64,000 nt of DNA from Fidelibacterota bacterium (GCA_013204025.1 JABMOW010000147.1:22074-86073), one strand, 5' to 3'; positions 19,357 to 29,355 are shown, counted from the stretch's first letter. Numbers and translations are program-made. The notes: generated by a model from the letters alone, not told the origin.

Positions 19357-20351
19357 TGACTGATTTTGATCTGGCAGGATTAAATGAAAAAATAAAGCAG
19401 GAATCTGCTTTTATCAATATCCTCAAAAGTAATCTTTCATCTGTAATTGTCGGTCAGACCGATTTGATAAATAAATTGATGATTGCCATGTTGTCCAATG
19501 GGCATGTTTTTCTTGAAGGTGTACCCGGACTCGCCAAAACACTTACAGTTAAAACATTGGCAAGCCTGATTGATACCAAATTTCAACGGCTTCAGTTTAC
19601 ACCTGATTTGCTACCTGCAGATCTTTTAGGTACGCTGATTTATAATCCCAAAGACTCAACCTTTGAGGTAAAAAAAGGTCCTATTTTTGCGAACATAATT
19701 CTTGCCGACGAAATCAACCGAGCGCCCGCTAAGGTTCAAAGTGCTCTATTGGAAGCGATGCAGGAAAGACAAGTGACTATTGGAGAATCTACCTTTAAGC
19801 TGGATGCACCATTTTTAGTAATGGCTACTCAAAATCCTATCGAGCAGGAAGGAACATATCCGTTACCCGAAGCTCAGATTGACAGGTTTATGTTTAAGGT
19901 GCTGGTTGGCTATCCAACTATCGATGAGGAATTGAAAATTCTTCAAACTATGGGAATGGTTGCTGAAAGTTCACAGTTAAAACCTGTCGTGACGGCAGAT
20001 TCAATCTTAAAAGCTCGAAAACTCGTAGATCAAATTCATATCGCTGAAAATATTCAAAAGTATATCGTTGCGCTCACCTTTTCTACTCGTGATCCTGAAA
20101 CAGCTGGGATGAAAGATCTGAAGGGATTTATAGAATATGGTGTATCACCGCGTGCAACAATATTCATGGCAGTTGCGGCAAAAGCATCAGCATTTATGTC
20201 TCATAGAGGATATGTGATCCCTGAAGACATCCGCGAAGTAGGGAGAGCCATTTTAAGGCATAGAATCATCCTTACCTATGAAGCTGAAGCTGAAAATGTT
20301 ACAACCGAAGACATTATCACACGCATGTTTGAATCTGTTCCCACACCTTGA
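19356..20351 (+). CDS. MoxR-family AAA+ ATPase
   Basis: Chaperone-like AAA+ ATPase of 331 residues. Walker A is the family variant GVPGLAKT (about 53-60), Walker B ILADEINRAP (about 109-118), and the sensor-1 stretch MATQNPIEQEGTYPLPEAQ with LDRF-type IDRFMFKV follows. MoxR proteins act with von Willebrand-factor-A proteins. Here the next genes encode a DUF58 protein and a BatD-like protein, the standard MoxR gene neighbourhood. The start overlaps the lipoprotein stop by one base. Confidence 0.93.
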   Translation: MTDFDLAGLNEKIKQESAFINILKSNLSSVIVGQTDLINKLMIAMLSNGHVFLEGVPGLAKTLTVKTLASLIDTKFQRLQFTPDLLPADLLGTLIYNPKDSTFEVKKGPIFANIILADEINRAPAKVQSALLEAMQERQVTIGESTFKLDAPFLVMATQNPIEQEGTYPLPEAQIDRFMFKVLVGYPTIDEELKILQTMGMVAESSQLKPVVTADSILKARKLVDQIHIAENIQKYIVALTFSTRDPETAGMKDLKGFIEYGVSPRATIFMAVAAKASAFMSHRGYVIPEDIREVGRAILRHRIILTYEAEAENVTTEDIITRMFESVPTP

Positions 20352-20375
20352 GTAAACCAGGTTGATAAAAATTAG

Positions 20376-21251
20376 ATGATCCCTTCAGAGATACTTCAAA
20401 AAGTTAAGCTGATCGAGATTCGTACTCGTCGTATAGTCAACGATCTATTCGGCGGAGAATATCATTCTGCGTTTAAAGGCATGGGAATGGAATTCGCTGA
20501 AGTCCGTGAGTACACCCCAGGGGATGATATCCGAAATATCGATTGGAATGTGACAGCTCGTACCGGGAAACCACATATCAAAAAATTTGAAGAAGAGCGC
20601 GAACTCACCGTCATGCTGCTGGTGGATGTAAGCGCTTCAGGATATTTCGGTACTGGAGATTCACTTAAAACAGATGTCATGATCGAAATTGCAGCTGTTT
20701 TGGGATTCAGCGCTATCAAAAATAATGATAAAGTGGGATTATTGTTATTTTCTAATAAAATTGAAGAGTTTATTCCTCCTAAAAAGGGGAAATCTCATGT
20801 GCTGAGGGTAATCCGTGAATTGATCTATTATCAGGCTCAGGATCGCACTACCAATATGGCAGCAGCTCTTGAACATTTGCTGGAAACTCAAAAGAGAAAA
20901 TCGGTCGTATTTTTAATCTCTGACTTTTTCGATAAAGATTTTGAAAAAGCAATAAATATAACTAATCGAAAACATGACTTGATTTGTATCCGTGTACTTG
21001 ACAATGCTGAATTGGAAATTCCCAATTTAGGACTGGTAAAAATTCATGATCCTGAACTCCAATCCTCGCATTGGATTGATACAGGTTCAGCTAAGTTGAG
21101 ATCAATGGTTAAAGAAAATTTGACAAAAAAAATGAATGATTTCAATAAATTTTGTCAAAAACACGAAGTAGATCTAATTAGTGTGAATACTAATGATGGC
21201 TATGTTGACCCGCTGGTTTCGTATATGAACAAAAGAATCGCAAGGTATTAG
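20376..21251 (+). CDS. DUF58 / von Willebrand factor A-like protein
   Basis: A 291-residue cytosolic protein of the DUF58 family. The signature FAEVREYTPGDDIRNIDWN is at about residues 38-56, followed by a VWA-like domain with LLVDVSASG (a MIDAS-like DxSxS) near 88-96. It ends SYMNKRIARY. These proteins are the usual partners of MoxR ATPases. The TAG stop overlaps the GTG start of the next gene by one base. Confidence 0.9.
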   Translation: MIPSEILQKVKLIEIRTRRIVNDLFGGEYHSAFKGMGMEFAEVREYTPGDDIRNIDWNVTARTGKPHIKKFEEERELTVMLLVDVSASGYFGTGDSLKTDVMIEIAAVLGFSAIKNNDKVGLLLFSNKIEEFIPPKKGKSHVLRVIRELIYYQAQDRTTNMAAALEHLLETQKRKSVVFLISDFFDKDFEKAINITNRKHDLICIRVLDNAELEIPNLGLVKIHDPELQSSHWIDTGSAKLRSMVKENLTKKMNDFNKFCQKHEVDLISVNTNDGYVDPLVSYMNKRIARY

Positions 21252-22159
21252 TGAAGCGACTCCTCTTTATCATATTGTTGCCATTTATGATTTTTGGGCA
21301 GGTTTCCGTCGAAACTCAAATCTCCGAACGAACGGTACGAGTCGGCGATCAACTTACGCTGACAATCTCTGTCACCTGTCCAAAGGATAAATCGGTTAAA
21401 TTCAGTGAATTGACTCCGGAATCCAATGGTATGTCAGTTCTAAGTGAAGAGATCACACCAGAGTCAATTACGTATACGCTTGTATTCTGGGAAGTGGGAG
21501 AATTTAAAATTCCAGGGATTTCCTTTGATATATTATATCATGGACAGATTGAATCAACGCTGATGACTGATCCTGAAGTTGTTCTGGTTGAAAGTATATT
21601 GACAGATCAGAATGAACAGATCCGGGATATAAAGGGGATGCATGAAATTCAATTGCACAGTCCATATCTGAAGTATCTTTTTGTGTTGGGTATTATTCTT
21701 TCGGCAATTGCTATATGGGTGATTCTAAGGAAAAGACGAAAACCAGTCGTAAAAGCAGAAAAATGGCAAAAACCTAAAGATTCTCCCAGAGTCCGTGCAA
21801 GAAAAAGGCTGGAAAATCTGAACTGTCCTTATCCAATCACCAATAAAAATAGTGAGACATTTTATCTGGAACTTACGTCTATTTTTAAAGAGTATCTCGA
21901 GAACGAATTTTTCTTCAAAGCTATGGAGATGACAACAGGAGAAATTTATACATACTTATCTGCATCGACAGATGACGAACAATTGTTAGAGGATACACAT
22001 CAGTTATTGAGTAGTTCAGATTTATCGAAGTTTGCAAAACATATCCCTGAAAGAGAAAAATTCCAGAATGATAAAGTGTGGATCAGCACGATCATCGATA
22101 CATTTTATCAAAAAATTGAAAAAGACTTATTCACTTATAACCAAAGGATTAAACAATGA
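21251..22159 (+). CDS. BatD-like membrane protein of the MoxR cluster
   Basis: A 302-residue protein starting with GTG. A signal peptide (about 1-17, ending MIFGQ) precedes an extracytoplasmic beta-rich domain (SERTVRVGDQLTLTISVTC), then one membrane helix (about 138-158, YLFVLGIILSAIAIWVIL), a basic stretch RKRRK and a cytoplasmic helical domain. The order signal-beta domain-helix-cytosolic tail matches BatD/DUF4381-type proteins encoded beside MoxR and DUF58 genes. Overall identity to BatD cannot be measured here. Confidence 0.65.
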   Translation: MKRLLFIILLPFMIFGQVSVETQISERTVRVGDQLTLTISVTCPKDKSVKFSELTPESNGMSVLSEEITPESITYTLVFWEVGEFKIPGISFDILYHGQIESTLMTDPEVVLVESILTDQNEQIRDIKGMHEIQLHSPYLKYLFVLGIILSAIAIWVILRKRRKPVVKAEKWQKPKDSPRVRARKRLENLNCPYPITNKNSETFYLELTSIFKEYLENEFFFKAMEMTTGEIYTYLSASTDDEQLLEDTHQLLSSSDLSKFAKHIPEREKFQNDKVWISTIIDTFYQKIEKDLFTYNQRIKQ

Positions 22160-22737
22160 AAAAATACATAATCGCCTTAATCATACTGGCATCTTTTTCG
22201 TTTGGGAAACTCAATTACTATCGTCCTATCAGTGCAGGGATCACTTTTGGGCGGAATATTGGAGGGTCGCAATATGAGGACACAAAAATCCTTGGCGTAA
22301 GTGGTGAATATAAATTAAATCCATCAATTGGCATTGGTATGGAATACAAAACTTTCCATAATTCACCATCACCTGATTACGAAGAATTTCTTACGGATGA
22401 AAATATCAGTTTGGTCTCGCTGTTTATGAATAGGTATCATGAATTCAAGCAATTTGACAATAATGGTGTTAAAGGAATGGCCTCTGTGGGGGGGGCAAGC
22501 ATGACCATAGACGGCTATGATAAAATCTACTTTATGCTGGGGATTGGATTACAAATTGAACTAGCAGATCGTCTGAATCTGGAGTTGTCATTAAGAGATT
22601 ATATGAAGGAATTCCGAATTCCGTTTACCAGTTTTCCCGAAGTGAATGTTGCAGCTATTGGCGGTGGAGGGCATTATATGCATTTCAACGTCAATCTCTC
22701 GATGGATTTAGGTGATGTCAAATCAAGTAATGATTAA
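22156..22737 (+). CDS. Small predicted outer-membrane beta-barrel protein
   Basis: A 193-residue protein with a signal peptide (about 1-17, LIILASFSFG). Alternating hydrophobic/polar strands with many Gly and aromatic residues follow (ISAGITFGRNIGG, LGIGLQIELADRLNLELSL, MHFNVNLSMDLGD), the pattern of a small OmpW/OmpA-like barrel. I do not recognise a specific family. It overlaps the BatD-like gene by ATGA and is the last gene of this operon, so it may be co-regulated with the MoxR cluster. Confidence 0.6.
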   Translation: MKKYIIALIILASFSFGKLNYYRPISAGITFGRNIGGSQYEDTKILGVSGEYKLNPSIGIGMEYKTFHNSPSPDYEEFLTDENISLVSLFMNRYHEFKQFDNNGVKGMASVGGASMTIDGYDKIYFMLGIGLQIELADRLNLELSLRDYMKEFRIPFTSFPEVNVAAIGGGGHYMHFNVNLSMDLGDVKSSND

Positions 22738-22775
22738 TCCTTCTGAATAAATAGTATTTAAGAGGACAGACAGTA

Positions 22776-23384
22776 ATGATTATCTCGGTTCATTCAGAAA
22801 ATCCAAATTTAAGGCATGTCCGTCATGCAGTGGATGCACTTAAGGAAGGCGAGTTAATTGTATATCCTACGGATACATTGTATGGATTAGGTTGCGATAT
22901 TTTTAATAAAACCGCCATTGAAAAAATTTATGCTCTACGTAAAATGGATCGGAAAAAGCCACTCAGTTTTATTTGTCATGACTTTTCTCAAATTGCTGAA
23001 TATGCAAAAATATCCAATTACGTATACAAGGTTATGAAAAGCATTCTTCCAGGACCTTACACCATTGTTTTGCCTGCCACCAATAAAGTCCCCAAAATGC
23101 TGGTCACAAAACAAAAAACCGTTGGAATCCGGATTCCCGATAACGAATTTGCGCTCGCGTTGGTCAAGGAATTTGGAGGACCCATTATTTCCACTACCTT
23201 GACATCTGATGACCAGATCGCAATATCAGACCCAGACGCGATTCACGAATTATATAAAACACAGATCAAATATGTTTTTTCGTCTGGTATAAGTGCATCA
23301 GAACCCTCAACTGTCATTGAAATCAAGGATGGTGAGATAGGCGTTTTAAGAGAAGGTAAAGGAGATATTAGTTTTCTGGATTAA
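22776..23384 (+). CDS. yciO: YciO-type Sua5/YrdC family protein
   Basis: A YrdC-domain protein of 202 residues. The family N terminus IVYPTDTLYGLGCD (about 28-41), the nucleotide-binding KKPLSFICHD segment, PGPYTIVLPA and the VGIRIPDN motif are all present. The N terminus (VHSENPNLRH) and C terminus (VLREGKGDISFLD) resemble E. coli YciO (206 residues) more than TsaC or Sua5. Sua5/TsaC make threonylcarbamoyl-AMP for tRNA t6A; the physiological role of YciO is less clear. Without a second homologue visible it could serve as the TsaC here. RBS AGAGGA precedes the ATG. Confidence 0.85.
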   Translation: MIISVHSENPNLRHVRHAVDALKEGELIVYPTDTLYGLGCDIFNKTAIEKIYALRKMDRKKPLSFICHDFSQIAEYAKISNYVYKVMKSILPGPYTIVLPATNKVPKMLVTKQKTVGIRIPDNEFALALVKEFGGPIISTTLTSDDQIAISDPDAIHELYKTQIKYVFSSGISASEPSTVIEIKDGEIGVLREGKGDISFLD

Positions 23385-23402
23385 TCTTTCAGCGACAGTT
23401 CT

Positions 23403-25025
23403 CTAAAGCACTCTGACAGGGTTAATCCAAATCGGATTTGTCATAGCAAAATAGAATCTGCCAGAGCAATTTGTTTCCAATTCCACTCTGAAATAACAAG
23501 ACAATTCTTCTGAAATATCCTGTTGAAAAACATAATTATATGCTTGAGTATCAGGAGCAATATCTTGAAGACAGGTTTCAATTTCGTCTCGATATCCTTG
23601 AAAAATTTTGATAAAAGATATTCCACCGTAATCAACAGATGATTCACACTCAATCCGAATTGTAAACTTTGATGAATAACAGGTCTCTCCAGTTTGAGTT
23701 ATTCCAAATTCATCTTTGATTATAAAGTGTATAAATGGACCATTTGAGATAATACAATTTCCTCTGCGTAGCGCATTTACAATCGTCTGAGTAGAATTAT
23801 CCTCTGCGAAAACACCTGTTTTCCATTTTCCAAATATTTGCTCATTTTTTTCCCATAAGGACATCATGGGTGTTTTGATTTGTCTGAAAATGTTGAAATT
23901 GCCATGTGCATCGTTACCGGCATAAATAAATTTCTGTATTCCAAATTTTAATAATTCCAACCATTGCTCTTTGCCGCGTTCAAACCCGGAATCTAAACAA
24001 CCATTCATAATTTGGAATCCAGCGACATGTTGATTTTCACAATCCAGGTGATTCCAAATGCCTCGTTTGATCAGGAGCCACTGAAGAAACGGAGTAGGTG
24101 TAAAAGGATGTGCTGCGATAACCAGAGCATCTTCAGAAATTAGATCTTGTAGTTCATCGATTGAATGTTCTGATCGGGTTTTGAATCGTTTTTCAGCACC
24201 ATCTCCTGAACCGGGGATATATGTAGGGTTGTTAAAAACAAGGGCATGTACGTTTCTCCCACTTGAATTTCGTACAGTAACCTCTTCAGAGGGGATTATA
24301 GTACAGGATCGATTTGAATCATTTATTGCCTGAATGTCCTTTCGTGAATTCTTCCATTTCTTCAATAAAGGATCGGTAATTGTCCAAGATCCGGGCAGGT
24401 CATCCAGATCATATGAATGATCCGAAGGGCAAAAGAACGACAATCCCAATGCATTTGCGGCATCGAGAGTCGGAATAAGTGGGGCACCAAATTCTACCAT
24501 ATCTTCAGTCAGATTACTGTGATAGTGGAGATCTCCCCAATGAATTTTATCAACGCCTGGCAAAGGTTCATGAGGTAAGTATACCTGAAAAGGAGTAATG
24601 GAAAGTAATGCAAGATTATGATTGATACATGATTTGGATTTTCCATTAACCCGATAATCAATATGGATGTTCAATGCCACCTGATCAAATATATCAGTTC
24701 TGTCAATTTTAATTGATTGATACCAGAAGTGATCAGAGATATTTTGATGAGAATCAACCGACTTGACTGTTTTTTGTCCAGATGACGTTGTTAGCTGTAT
24801 TTTAATTTTTTCTAAAATAATTGGATACTGATCTGCGTCTTTTACCAGCAGCATTATAGGTATGTGCGTATTTAATTTGACCAGGTGGGGGACATCTACA
24901 AGTATTTCAGGTTCTCGTTTGAAGTATCGGCTCCCTGTAAATTTAAAGCGGTAGTGCATTTCCGTATACAAAAACAAATAAGGAAGAAATTGAAGATTGT
25001 CAGGTGAATTTAGGAGAATTTCCAT
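23403..25025 (-). CDS. PHP-domain metallohydrolase (CehA/McbA-like)
   Basis: A 540-residue protein whose central part is a PHP (polymerase and histidinol phosphatase) metal-binding domain: WGDLHYHSNLTEDM, then FFCPSDHSYDLDD, IAAHPF and YAGNDAHGNFN, all in the expected order with His/Asp ligands. The first ~170 residues are beta-rich and the C-terminal ~130 residues form another beta-rich segment (ECESSVDYGGISFIKIFQG). This layout resembles CehA/McbA-type phosphoesterases. No signal peptide is obvious. Substrate unknown. It is convergent with yciO, with only 18 bases between the stops, and diverges from efp. Confidence 0.72.
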   Translation of the reverse strand: MEILLNSPDNLQFLPYLFLYTEMHYRFKFTGSRYFKREPEILVDVPHLVKLNTHIPIMLLVKDADQYPIILEKIKIQLTTSSGQKTVKSVDSHQNISDHFWYQSIKIDRTDIFDQVALNIHIDYRVNGKSKSCINHNLALLSITPFQVYLPHEPLPGVDKIHWGDLHYHSNLTEDMVEFGAPLIPTLDAANALGLSFFCPSDHSYDLDDLPGSWTITDPLLKKWKNSRKDIQAINDSNRSCTIIPSEEVTVRNSSGRNVHALVFNNPTYIPGSGDGAEKRFKTRSEHSIDELQDLISEDALVIAAHPFTPTPFLQWLLIKRGIWNHLDCENQHVAGFQIMNGCLDSGFERGKEQWLELLKFGIQKFIYAGNDAHGNFNIFRQIKTPMMSLWEKNEQIFGKWKTGVFAEDNSTQTIVNALRRGNCIISNGPFIHFIIKDEFGITQTGETCYSSKFTIRIECESSVDYGGISFIKIFQGYRDEIETCLQDIAPDTQAYNYVFQQDISEELSCYFRVELETNCSGRFYFAMTNPIWINPVRVL

Positions 25026-25208
25026 ATTGAAAATTACCTTGAGAACGCTTGAAGTTCAGATATCAAACTGCAACCTAATATGAAGTGTCAAATTAGTTGT
25101 AAATGATTGGTGAATTTCCTTCGGATGATCAGTCTCCATTTATTGTTTGAGATGACAGCCTGATTGTAAATTATTTAGCTATTTTACGTAATAATATTAA
25201 AGGAATTT
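25026..25208. other. Divergent intergenic region, PHP gene / efp
   Basis: 183 bases between two genes transcribed away from each other, so it should hold promoters for both. I see an AT-rich stretch with TTGTAA at 25164-25169 and TAATAAT about 19 bases further on, and the efp ribosome-binding site AAAGGA just before its ATG. None of this is strong enough for a firm promoter call. Confidence 0.3.
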
Positions 25209-25772
25209 ATGGCAACGACTTCTGATTTTAAAAATGGTTCAATCCTTCAGTGGAAAGATGGTTTATGGAAAATTGTTGATTTTCAGCATGTAAAGCCGGG
25301 AAAAGGACCTGCATTTGTTCGTACAAAACTAAAAAGTGTTAAAACTGGACAAGTAGTAGATGAGACTTTTCGCGCAGGCGAAAAAATTGAATTTGTAAGA
25401 CTTGAGGCTCGTGACTATAATTATATGTATAATGATGGTGAATTCTATTATTTCATGGATAATGGGACCTATGAGCAAATCCGGCTAAACAAAAATCAAA
25501 TCGATGACGTTCTGGACTATTTAATTGAAAATACTCCAACGATCATCGCTTTTAACGGTACAGAGCCTATCGAAGTACGCATTCCTCAACACATGAATCT
25601 GACGGTAATTGAAACTGATCCCGGTGAAAAAGGGAATACTGCTACGGGAGGTACAAAGCCTGCTACTCTGGAAACGGGAGTAGTTGTTCAGGTTCCGCTT
25701 TTTGTTCACCAGGGTGAAACTATTCGGGTTGATACAAAAATCGGAAAATACATTGAACGGGTTAAATCCTAA
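25209..25772 (+). CDS. efp: Elongation factor P
   Basis: Relieves ribosome stalling at consecutive prolines. It has 187 residues, the usual length, with the three-domain layout: KOW-like N domain, OB domain (YMYNDGEFYYFMDNGTYEQI) and C-terminal OB domain ending GKYIERVKS. The tip that enters the peptidyl-transferase centre is KPGKGPAF with Lys-32, the position modified (beta-lysyl, rhamnose on Arg, or 5-aminopentanol) in other bacteria; with Lys here, an EpmA-like or other lysine modification is possible. Followed by accB and accC, a frequent neighbourhood. Confidence 0.97.
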   Translation: MATTSDFKNGSILQWKDGLWKIVDFQHVKPGKGPAFVRTKLKSVKTGQVVDETFRAGEKIEFVRLEARDYNYMYNDGEFYYFMDNGTYEQIRLNKNQIDDVLDYLIENTPTIIAFNGTEPIEVRIPQHMNLTVIETDPGEKGNTATGGTKPATLETGVVVQVPLFVHQGETIRVDTKIGKYIERVKS

Positions 25773-25812
25773 TTCCATTCTTTAATAATAAAACAAAGAT
25801 TTTGGGGATACA

Positions 25813-26280
25813 ATGATTAGTAAACATAAAATACAGGAACTGATCACATTAGTAGAGAACTCAGGTGTATCAGAGGTTGAGATGTCGTCGTTCTGGGGTT
25901 TTACAAAATTAAAAATCTCAAAGAATCAATCCACTCATTTACCTGCGCAAATGGTATCTCATACTATTGCAAATACTCCGGTTCAATCAGGACCTCCAGC
26001 TACCAATTTACAAACGGAAGTACCGAAACCATCTGATAATCAACTTGAGATAAAAGCACCGCTGGTGGGGACATATTATTCTGCAGCGAAACCAGGCGAT
26101 GCACCGTATCTAAAAACAGGTGACGTCGTATCCGTCGGACAGGTTGTTTGTATCATTGAAGCAATGAAGATATTCAATGAGATAGAATCAGAGATAGCTG
26201 GGCGCGTGACGGAAGTGTTGATACAGAATGAACAACCGGTAGAGTTTGATCAGCCTCTTTTTATTATCGAACCCTTATAA
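25813..26280 (+). CDS. accB: Biotin carboxyl carrier protein of acetyl-CoA carboxylase
   Basis: Carries biotin between the carboxylase and transferase halves of acetyl-CoA carboxylase, for fatty-acid synthesis. It has 155 residues: an N-terminal helical segment, a Pro/Ser/Thr-rich linker (about 45-75) and the biotinyl domain with [11 protein letters not shown], biotinyl Lys at about 119. A thumb-like insertion ([17 protein letters not shown]) typical of AccB is present. It is followed by accC after 5 bases. accA and accD are not in the window. Confidence 0.95.
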   Translation: MISKHKIQELITLVENSGVSEVEMSSFWGFTKLKISKNQSTHLPAQMVSHTIANTPVQSGPPATNLQTEVPKPSDNQLEIKAPLVGTYYSAAKPGDAPYLKTGDVVSVGQVVCIIEAMKIFNEIESEIAGRVTEVLIQNEQPVEFDQPLFIIEPL

Positions 26281-26285
26281 GATAC

Positions 26286-27641
26286 ATGTTAAAAAAAATC
26301 CTTATTGCAAACCGGGGTGAGATTGCTCTTCGCATCATTCGCGCATGCCGGGAACTCAACATCCCTACTGTAGCGGTTTATTCCACGGCAGATTCTCTCT
26401 CTTTACATGTAAAATTCGCTGATGAAGCAATTTGTATCGGACCCGCTGAAAGTTCAAAAAGCTATTTAAATATTCCCGCCATCATGTCAGCCGCTGAAAT
26501 CACTGCAGCCGATGCTATTCATCCTGGGTACGGATTTTTAGCTGAGAACGCTGAATTTTCCTCTATTTGCCGGGATCACAAAGTGACGTTTATTGGACCT
26601 CCTCCTGAAACAATCAATTCTATGGGAGATAAAGCAAACGCCAAACACACTATGAAATCCGTAAACGTTCCGGTTATTCCTGGCTCTGAAGGGATTTTAA
26701 TATCCCATACTCAGGCTATGGCTTTAGCTAAGGAAATTGGATATCCTGTAATTCTGAAAGCCACTGCAGGAGGTGGTGGAAAAGGGATGCGACGCGCAAA
26801 TGATCAGGATGAATTGATCAATGGATATAATATGGCTCAGCAAGAGGCAATGTCTGCTTTTAAAAATGGTGATTTATATCTTGAGAAATATCTGGTAAAA
26901 CCCAGACATATTGAAGTTCAGATATTGGCAGATAGCCATGGAAACACCGTCGCTTTAGGTGAACGTGAATGCTCCATACAGCGCAGGCACCAGAAGTTGA
27001 TTGAAGAATCACCCTCATCAGCAGTAAACGAAGAGCTGAGACAAAAATTATACGCAGCTGCTATCGCAGGTGCAAAAGCGGTTAACTATCTGGGCGCAGG
27101 GACCATCGAATTTTTATTGGATACTAAAGGTGATTTCTATTTTATGGAAATGAACACTCGAATTCAAGTGGAGCACCCAGTTACAGAAATGGTCGTTGGT
27201 GTTGATCTCATCAAGGAACAGATTCGTTGCCATCGTGGTGAAAAAATCCCGGAATGGATGGGCAATATGAAACTTCGCGGTCATTCAATTGAGTGCAGGG
27301 TTAACGCTGAAAATCCGGATAAAAATTTCATGCCATCTCCTGGAGTTATTACCAGTTTTCACATGCCCGGAGGCAAAGGAATTCGCGTCGATACTCATGC
27401 TTATGCTGGATATAGCATTCCTCCAAATTATGATTCTATGATCGCTAAGATCATTGTTCGATCACCAAGCCGAGCAGAAGCAATCCAACGAATGAAGGGT
27501 GCATTAGACGAATGTATCATTGAGGGAATATATACAAGTATTCCATTCCAAAAACAGATATTGAACGACCCTAAATTTCAGTCAGGAGACATTGATACTG
27601 GCTTTCTTGAAACATTTGAATATATACCAGGGAAAGGGTAA
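26286..27641 (+). CDS. accC: Biotin carboxylase
   Basis: ATP-dependent carboxylation of the biotin on AccB. It has 451 residues, matching AccC. The N-terminal domain begins [20 protein letters not shown]; the ATP-grasp domain has the glycine-rich loop [13 protein letters not shown] (about 158-170) and the catalytic segment [16 protein letters not shown] (about 286-301). The C-terminal carboxylase domain ends EYIPGKG. It is in an operon with accB upstream and gcvH 5 bases downstream. Confidence 0.97.
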   Translation: MLKKILIANRGEIALRIIRACRELNIPTVAVYSTADSLSLHVKFADEAICIGPAESSKSYLNIPAIMSAAEITAADAIHPGYGFLAENAEFSSICRDHKVTFIGPPPETINSMGDKANAKHTMKSVNVPVIPGSEGILISHTQAMALAKEIGYPVILKATAGGGGKGMRRANDQDELINGYNMAQQEAMSAFKNGDLYLEKYLVKPRHIEVQILADSHGNTVALGERECSIQRRHQKLIEESPSSAVNEELRQKLYAAAIAGAKAVNYLGAGTIEFLLDTKGDFYFMEMNTRIQVEHPVTEMVVGVDLIKEQIRCHRGEKIPEWMGNMKLRGHSIECRVNAENPDKNFMPSPGVITSFHMPGGKGIRVDTHAYAGYSIPPNYDSMIAKIIVRSPSRAEAIQRMKGALDECIIEGIYTSIPFQKQILNDPKFQSGDIDTGFLETFEYIPGKG

Positions 27642-27646
27642 AATAT

Positions 27647-28024
27647 ATGAATATACCGGACAATTTAAAATATTCAACAGACCATGAATGGGTAACTATC
27701 GAAAATAACATCGTGACATTAGGCATCACTGATTTTGCACAAGGTGAACTGGGAGATATCATTTTCATCGAATTTCCCGAAGTAGGAGATTCGATTGAAA
27801 AAGGTGACTCATTTGGAACGGTAGAAGCAGTGAAAACGGTATCTGATCTATTTACACCATTGTCAGGTGAAGTTGTGGAAATTAACAATACTCTCGAAGA
27901 CAATCCCGAAATCGTAAATGCTGATCCTTATCATAAAGGCTGGATTATAAAATTAAGCATTACAGATGAATCTGAACTTAATGATCTGATGGATGCCAAA
28001 TCTTATAAAGAACATATCGGTTAA
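27647..28024 (+). CDS. gcvH: Glycine cleavage system H protein
   Basis: Lipoyl carrier that shuttles the methylamine group in glycine cleavage; also a lipoate donor in some bacteria. It has 125 residues, the typical length. The N-terminal YSTDHEWVT and the lipoyl site GTVEAVKTVSDLF with Lys-63 are present, followed by NDDPEIVNADPY-type sequence (NPEIVNADPYHKGWIIKL). Its stop overlaps the gcvPA start (TAATG), so the two products are probably made together. Confidence 0.95.
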   Translation: MNIPDNLKYSTDHEWVTIENNIVTLGITDFAQGELGDIIFIEFPEVGDSIEKGDSFGTVEAVKTVSDLFTPLSGEVVEINNTLEDNPEIVNADPYHKGWIIKLSITDESELNDLMDAKSYKEHIG

Positions 28025-29355
28025 TGCGATTTATACCCATAACGCCTGAAATTGAAAAAGAAATGCTCAGTGAAATGGGCATTTCTTCTGTGGAGGATTT
28101 ACTGAGTATTATCCCTGAATCGCTAAGATTAAAAGAAAATCTCGACATGGGTGATTCACTGTCTGAATTAGAATTGTTGTCTAAAAGTACAAAATTCTCC
28201 AATGCCAATCACTCTATGTCCAGTGGTATTCATTTCCTTGGCGGTGGGGCATACGATCATTTTATCCCGACAGCTGTTGATTTTTTGTCAGGTCGTTCAG
28301 AATTTAATACTGCGTATACTCCCTATCAAGCTGAAGTCAGTCAGGGGACATTGCAGGTGATGTACGAGTTCCAATCCATGATCTGCGAATTATCTGGGAT
28401 GGAGGTTGCGAACGCTTCATTATATGACGGAGCATCAGCAGTTGCAGAAGCATGTTCGATGGCATTATCCGTCACAGGTAATAAAAAAGTTATCTTGTCG
28501 GGGCTTCTTCATCCGTCATCCATAGAGGTAGTAAGAACTTATCTTCAAAATCGTGGTACTGAACTTATCATACTCCCTCACAAAAATGGCAAAACAGATT
28601 TGACAACACTAGCATCCTATGATGACGATATTGCATGTGTCGTAATTCAATCGCCTAATTATTATGGAGTAATCGAAGATTGGACGGCCACATCTAAACT
28701 ATTAGAGGGTAAAAAAGGACTACTCGTTGCAGTAAGTAATCCAATGGATATGGTGTTATTAAAATCACCCGGCGAAAGTGGCGCTCATATTTATGTTGGC
28801 GAGGGGCAATCTCTCGGGAATCCAATTTCTTACGGTGGCCCCTATTTGGGACTTATGGCTACTCGCATGAATCTCATAAGGAAAATGCCCGGCAGAATCG
28901 CAGGTAAGACGACTGACCTCGATGGAAAAGAAGGATTTGTTCTTACATTCCAAACCAGAGAGCAACACATTCGACGTGAAAATGCAACTTCAAATATCTG
29001 TACCAACCAGGGTTTAATGGCACTTCGGGCGACGATATTTTTGGAATTGATGGGGAAAGTTAATCTAAAGTCTATGATCGAACTTTGCTTTAATAAAGCA
29101 CATTACCTTGCTGATAAAATCTCAAATATTCCTGGTTTTGAAATTCCGTTTGGCAACGAATTTATTAAAGAATTCGTCCTGAAAACACCGATATCTGCAC
29201 AGAAAATTGTAAATGATGCAGAACAAGCAGGAATTTATATTTCACAAGTTGAGGGAGATTTGTCAGATCGATTTCTCCTACTGGCAGTGACAGAGAAACG
29301 TAGTAAAGAGGAAATGGATCAATTTGTCCAATTTCTTATGAAGTATAACATTTAG
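28024..29355 (+). CDS. gcvPA: Glycine dehydrogenase (decarboxylating) subunit 1
   Basis: The N-terminal half of a split glycine cleavage P protein, 443 residues: begins FIPITPEIEKEML, then FLGGGAYDHFIP, the TAYTPYQAEVSQGTLQ segment, and GRIAGKTTDLDGKEGFVLTFQTREQHIRREN. The split P protein needs subunit 2 (GcvPB), which carries the PLP-binding lysine. GcvPB usually lies next to gcvPA, but here the next gene is a lipid enzyme and neither gcvPB nor gcvT is in the window. The subunit is intact and coupled to gcvH. Confidence 0.94.
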   Translation: MRFIPITPEIEKEMLSEMGISSVEDLLSIIPESLRLKENLDMGDSLSELELLSKSTKFSNANHSMSSGIHFLGGGAYDHFIPTAVDFLSGRSEFNTAYTPYQAEVSQGTLQVMYEFQSMICELSGMEVANASLYDGASAVAEACSMALSVTGNKKVILSGLLHPSSIEVVRTYLQNRGTELIILPHKNGKTDLTTLASYDDDIACVVIQSPNYYGVIEDWTATSKLLEGKKGLLVAVSNPMDMVLLKSPGESGAHIYVGEGQSLGNPISYGGPYLGLMATRMNLIRKMPGRIAGKTTDLDGKEGFVLTFQTREQHIRRENATSNICTNQGLMALRATIFLELMGKVNLKSMIELCFNKAHYLADKISNIPGFEIPFGNEFIKEFVLKTPISAQKIVNDAEQAGIYISQVEGDLSDRFLLLAVTEKRSKEEMDQFVQFLMKYNI

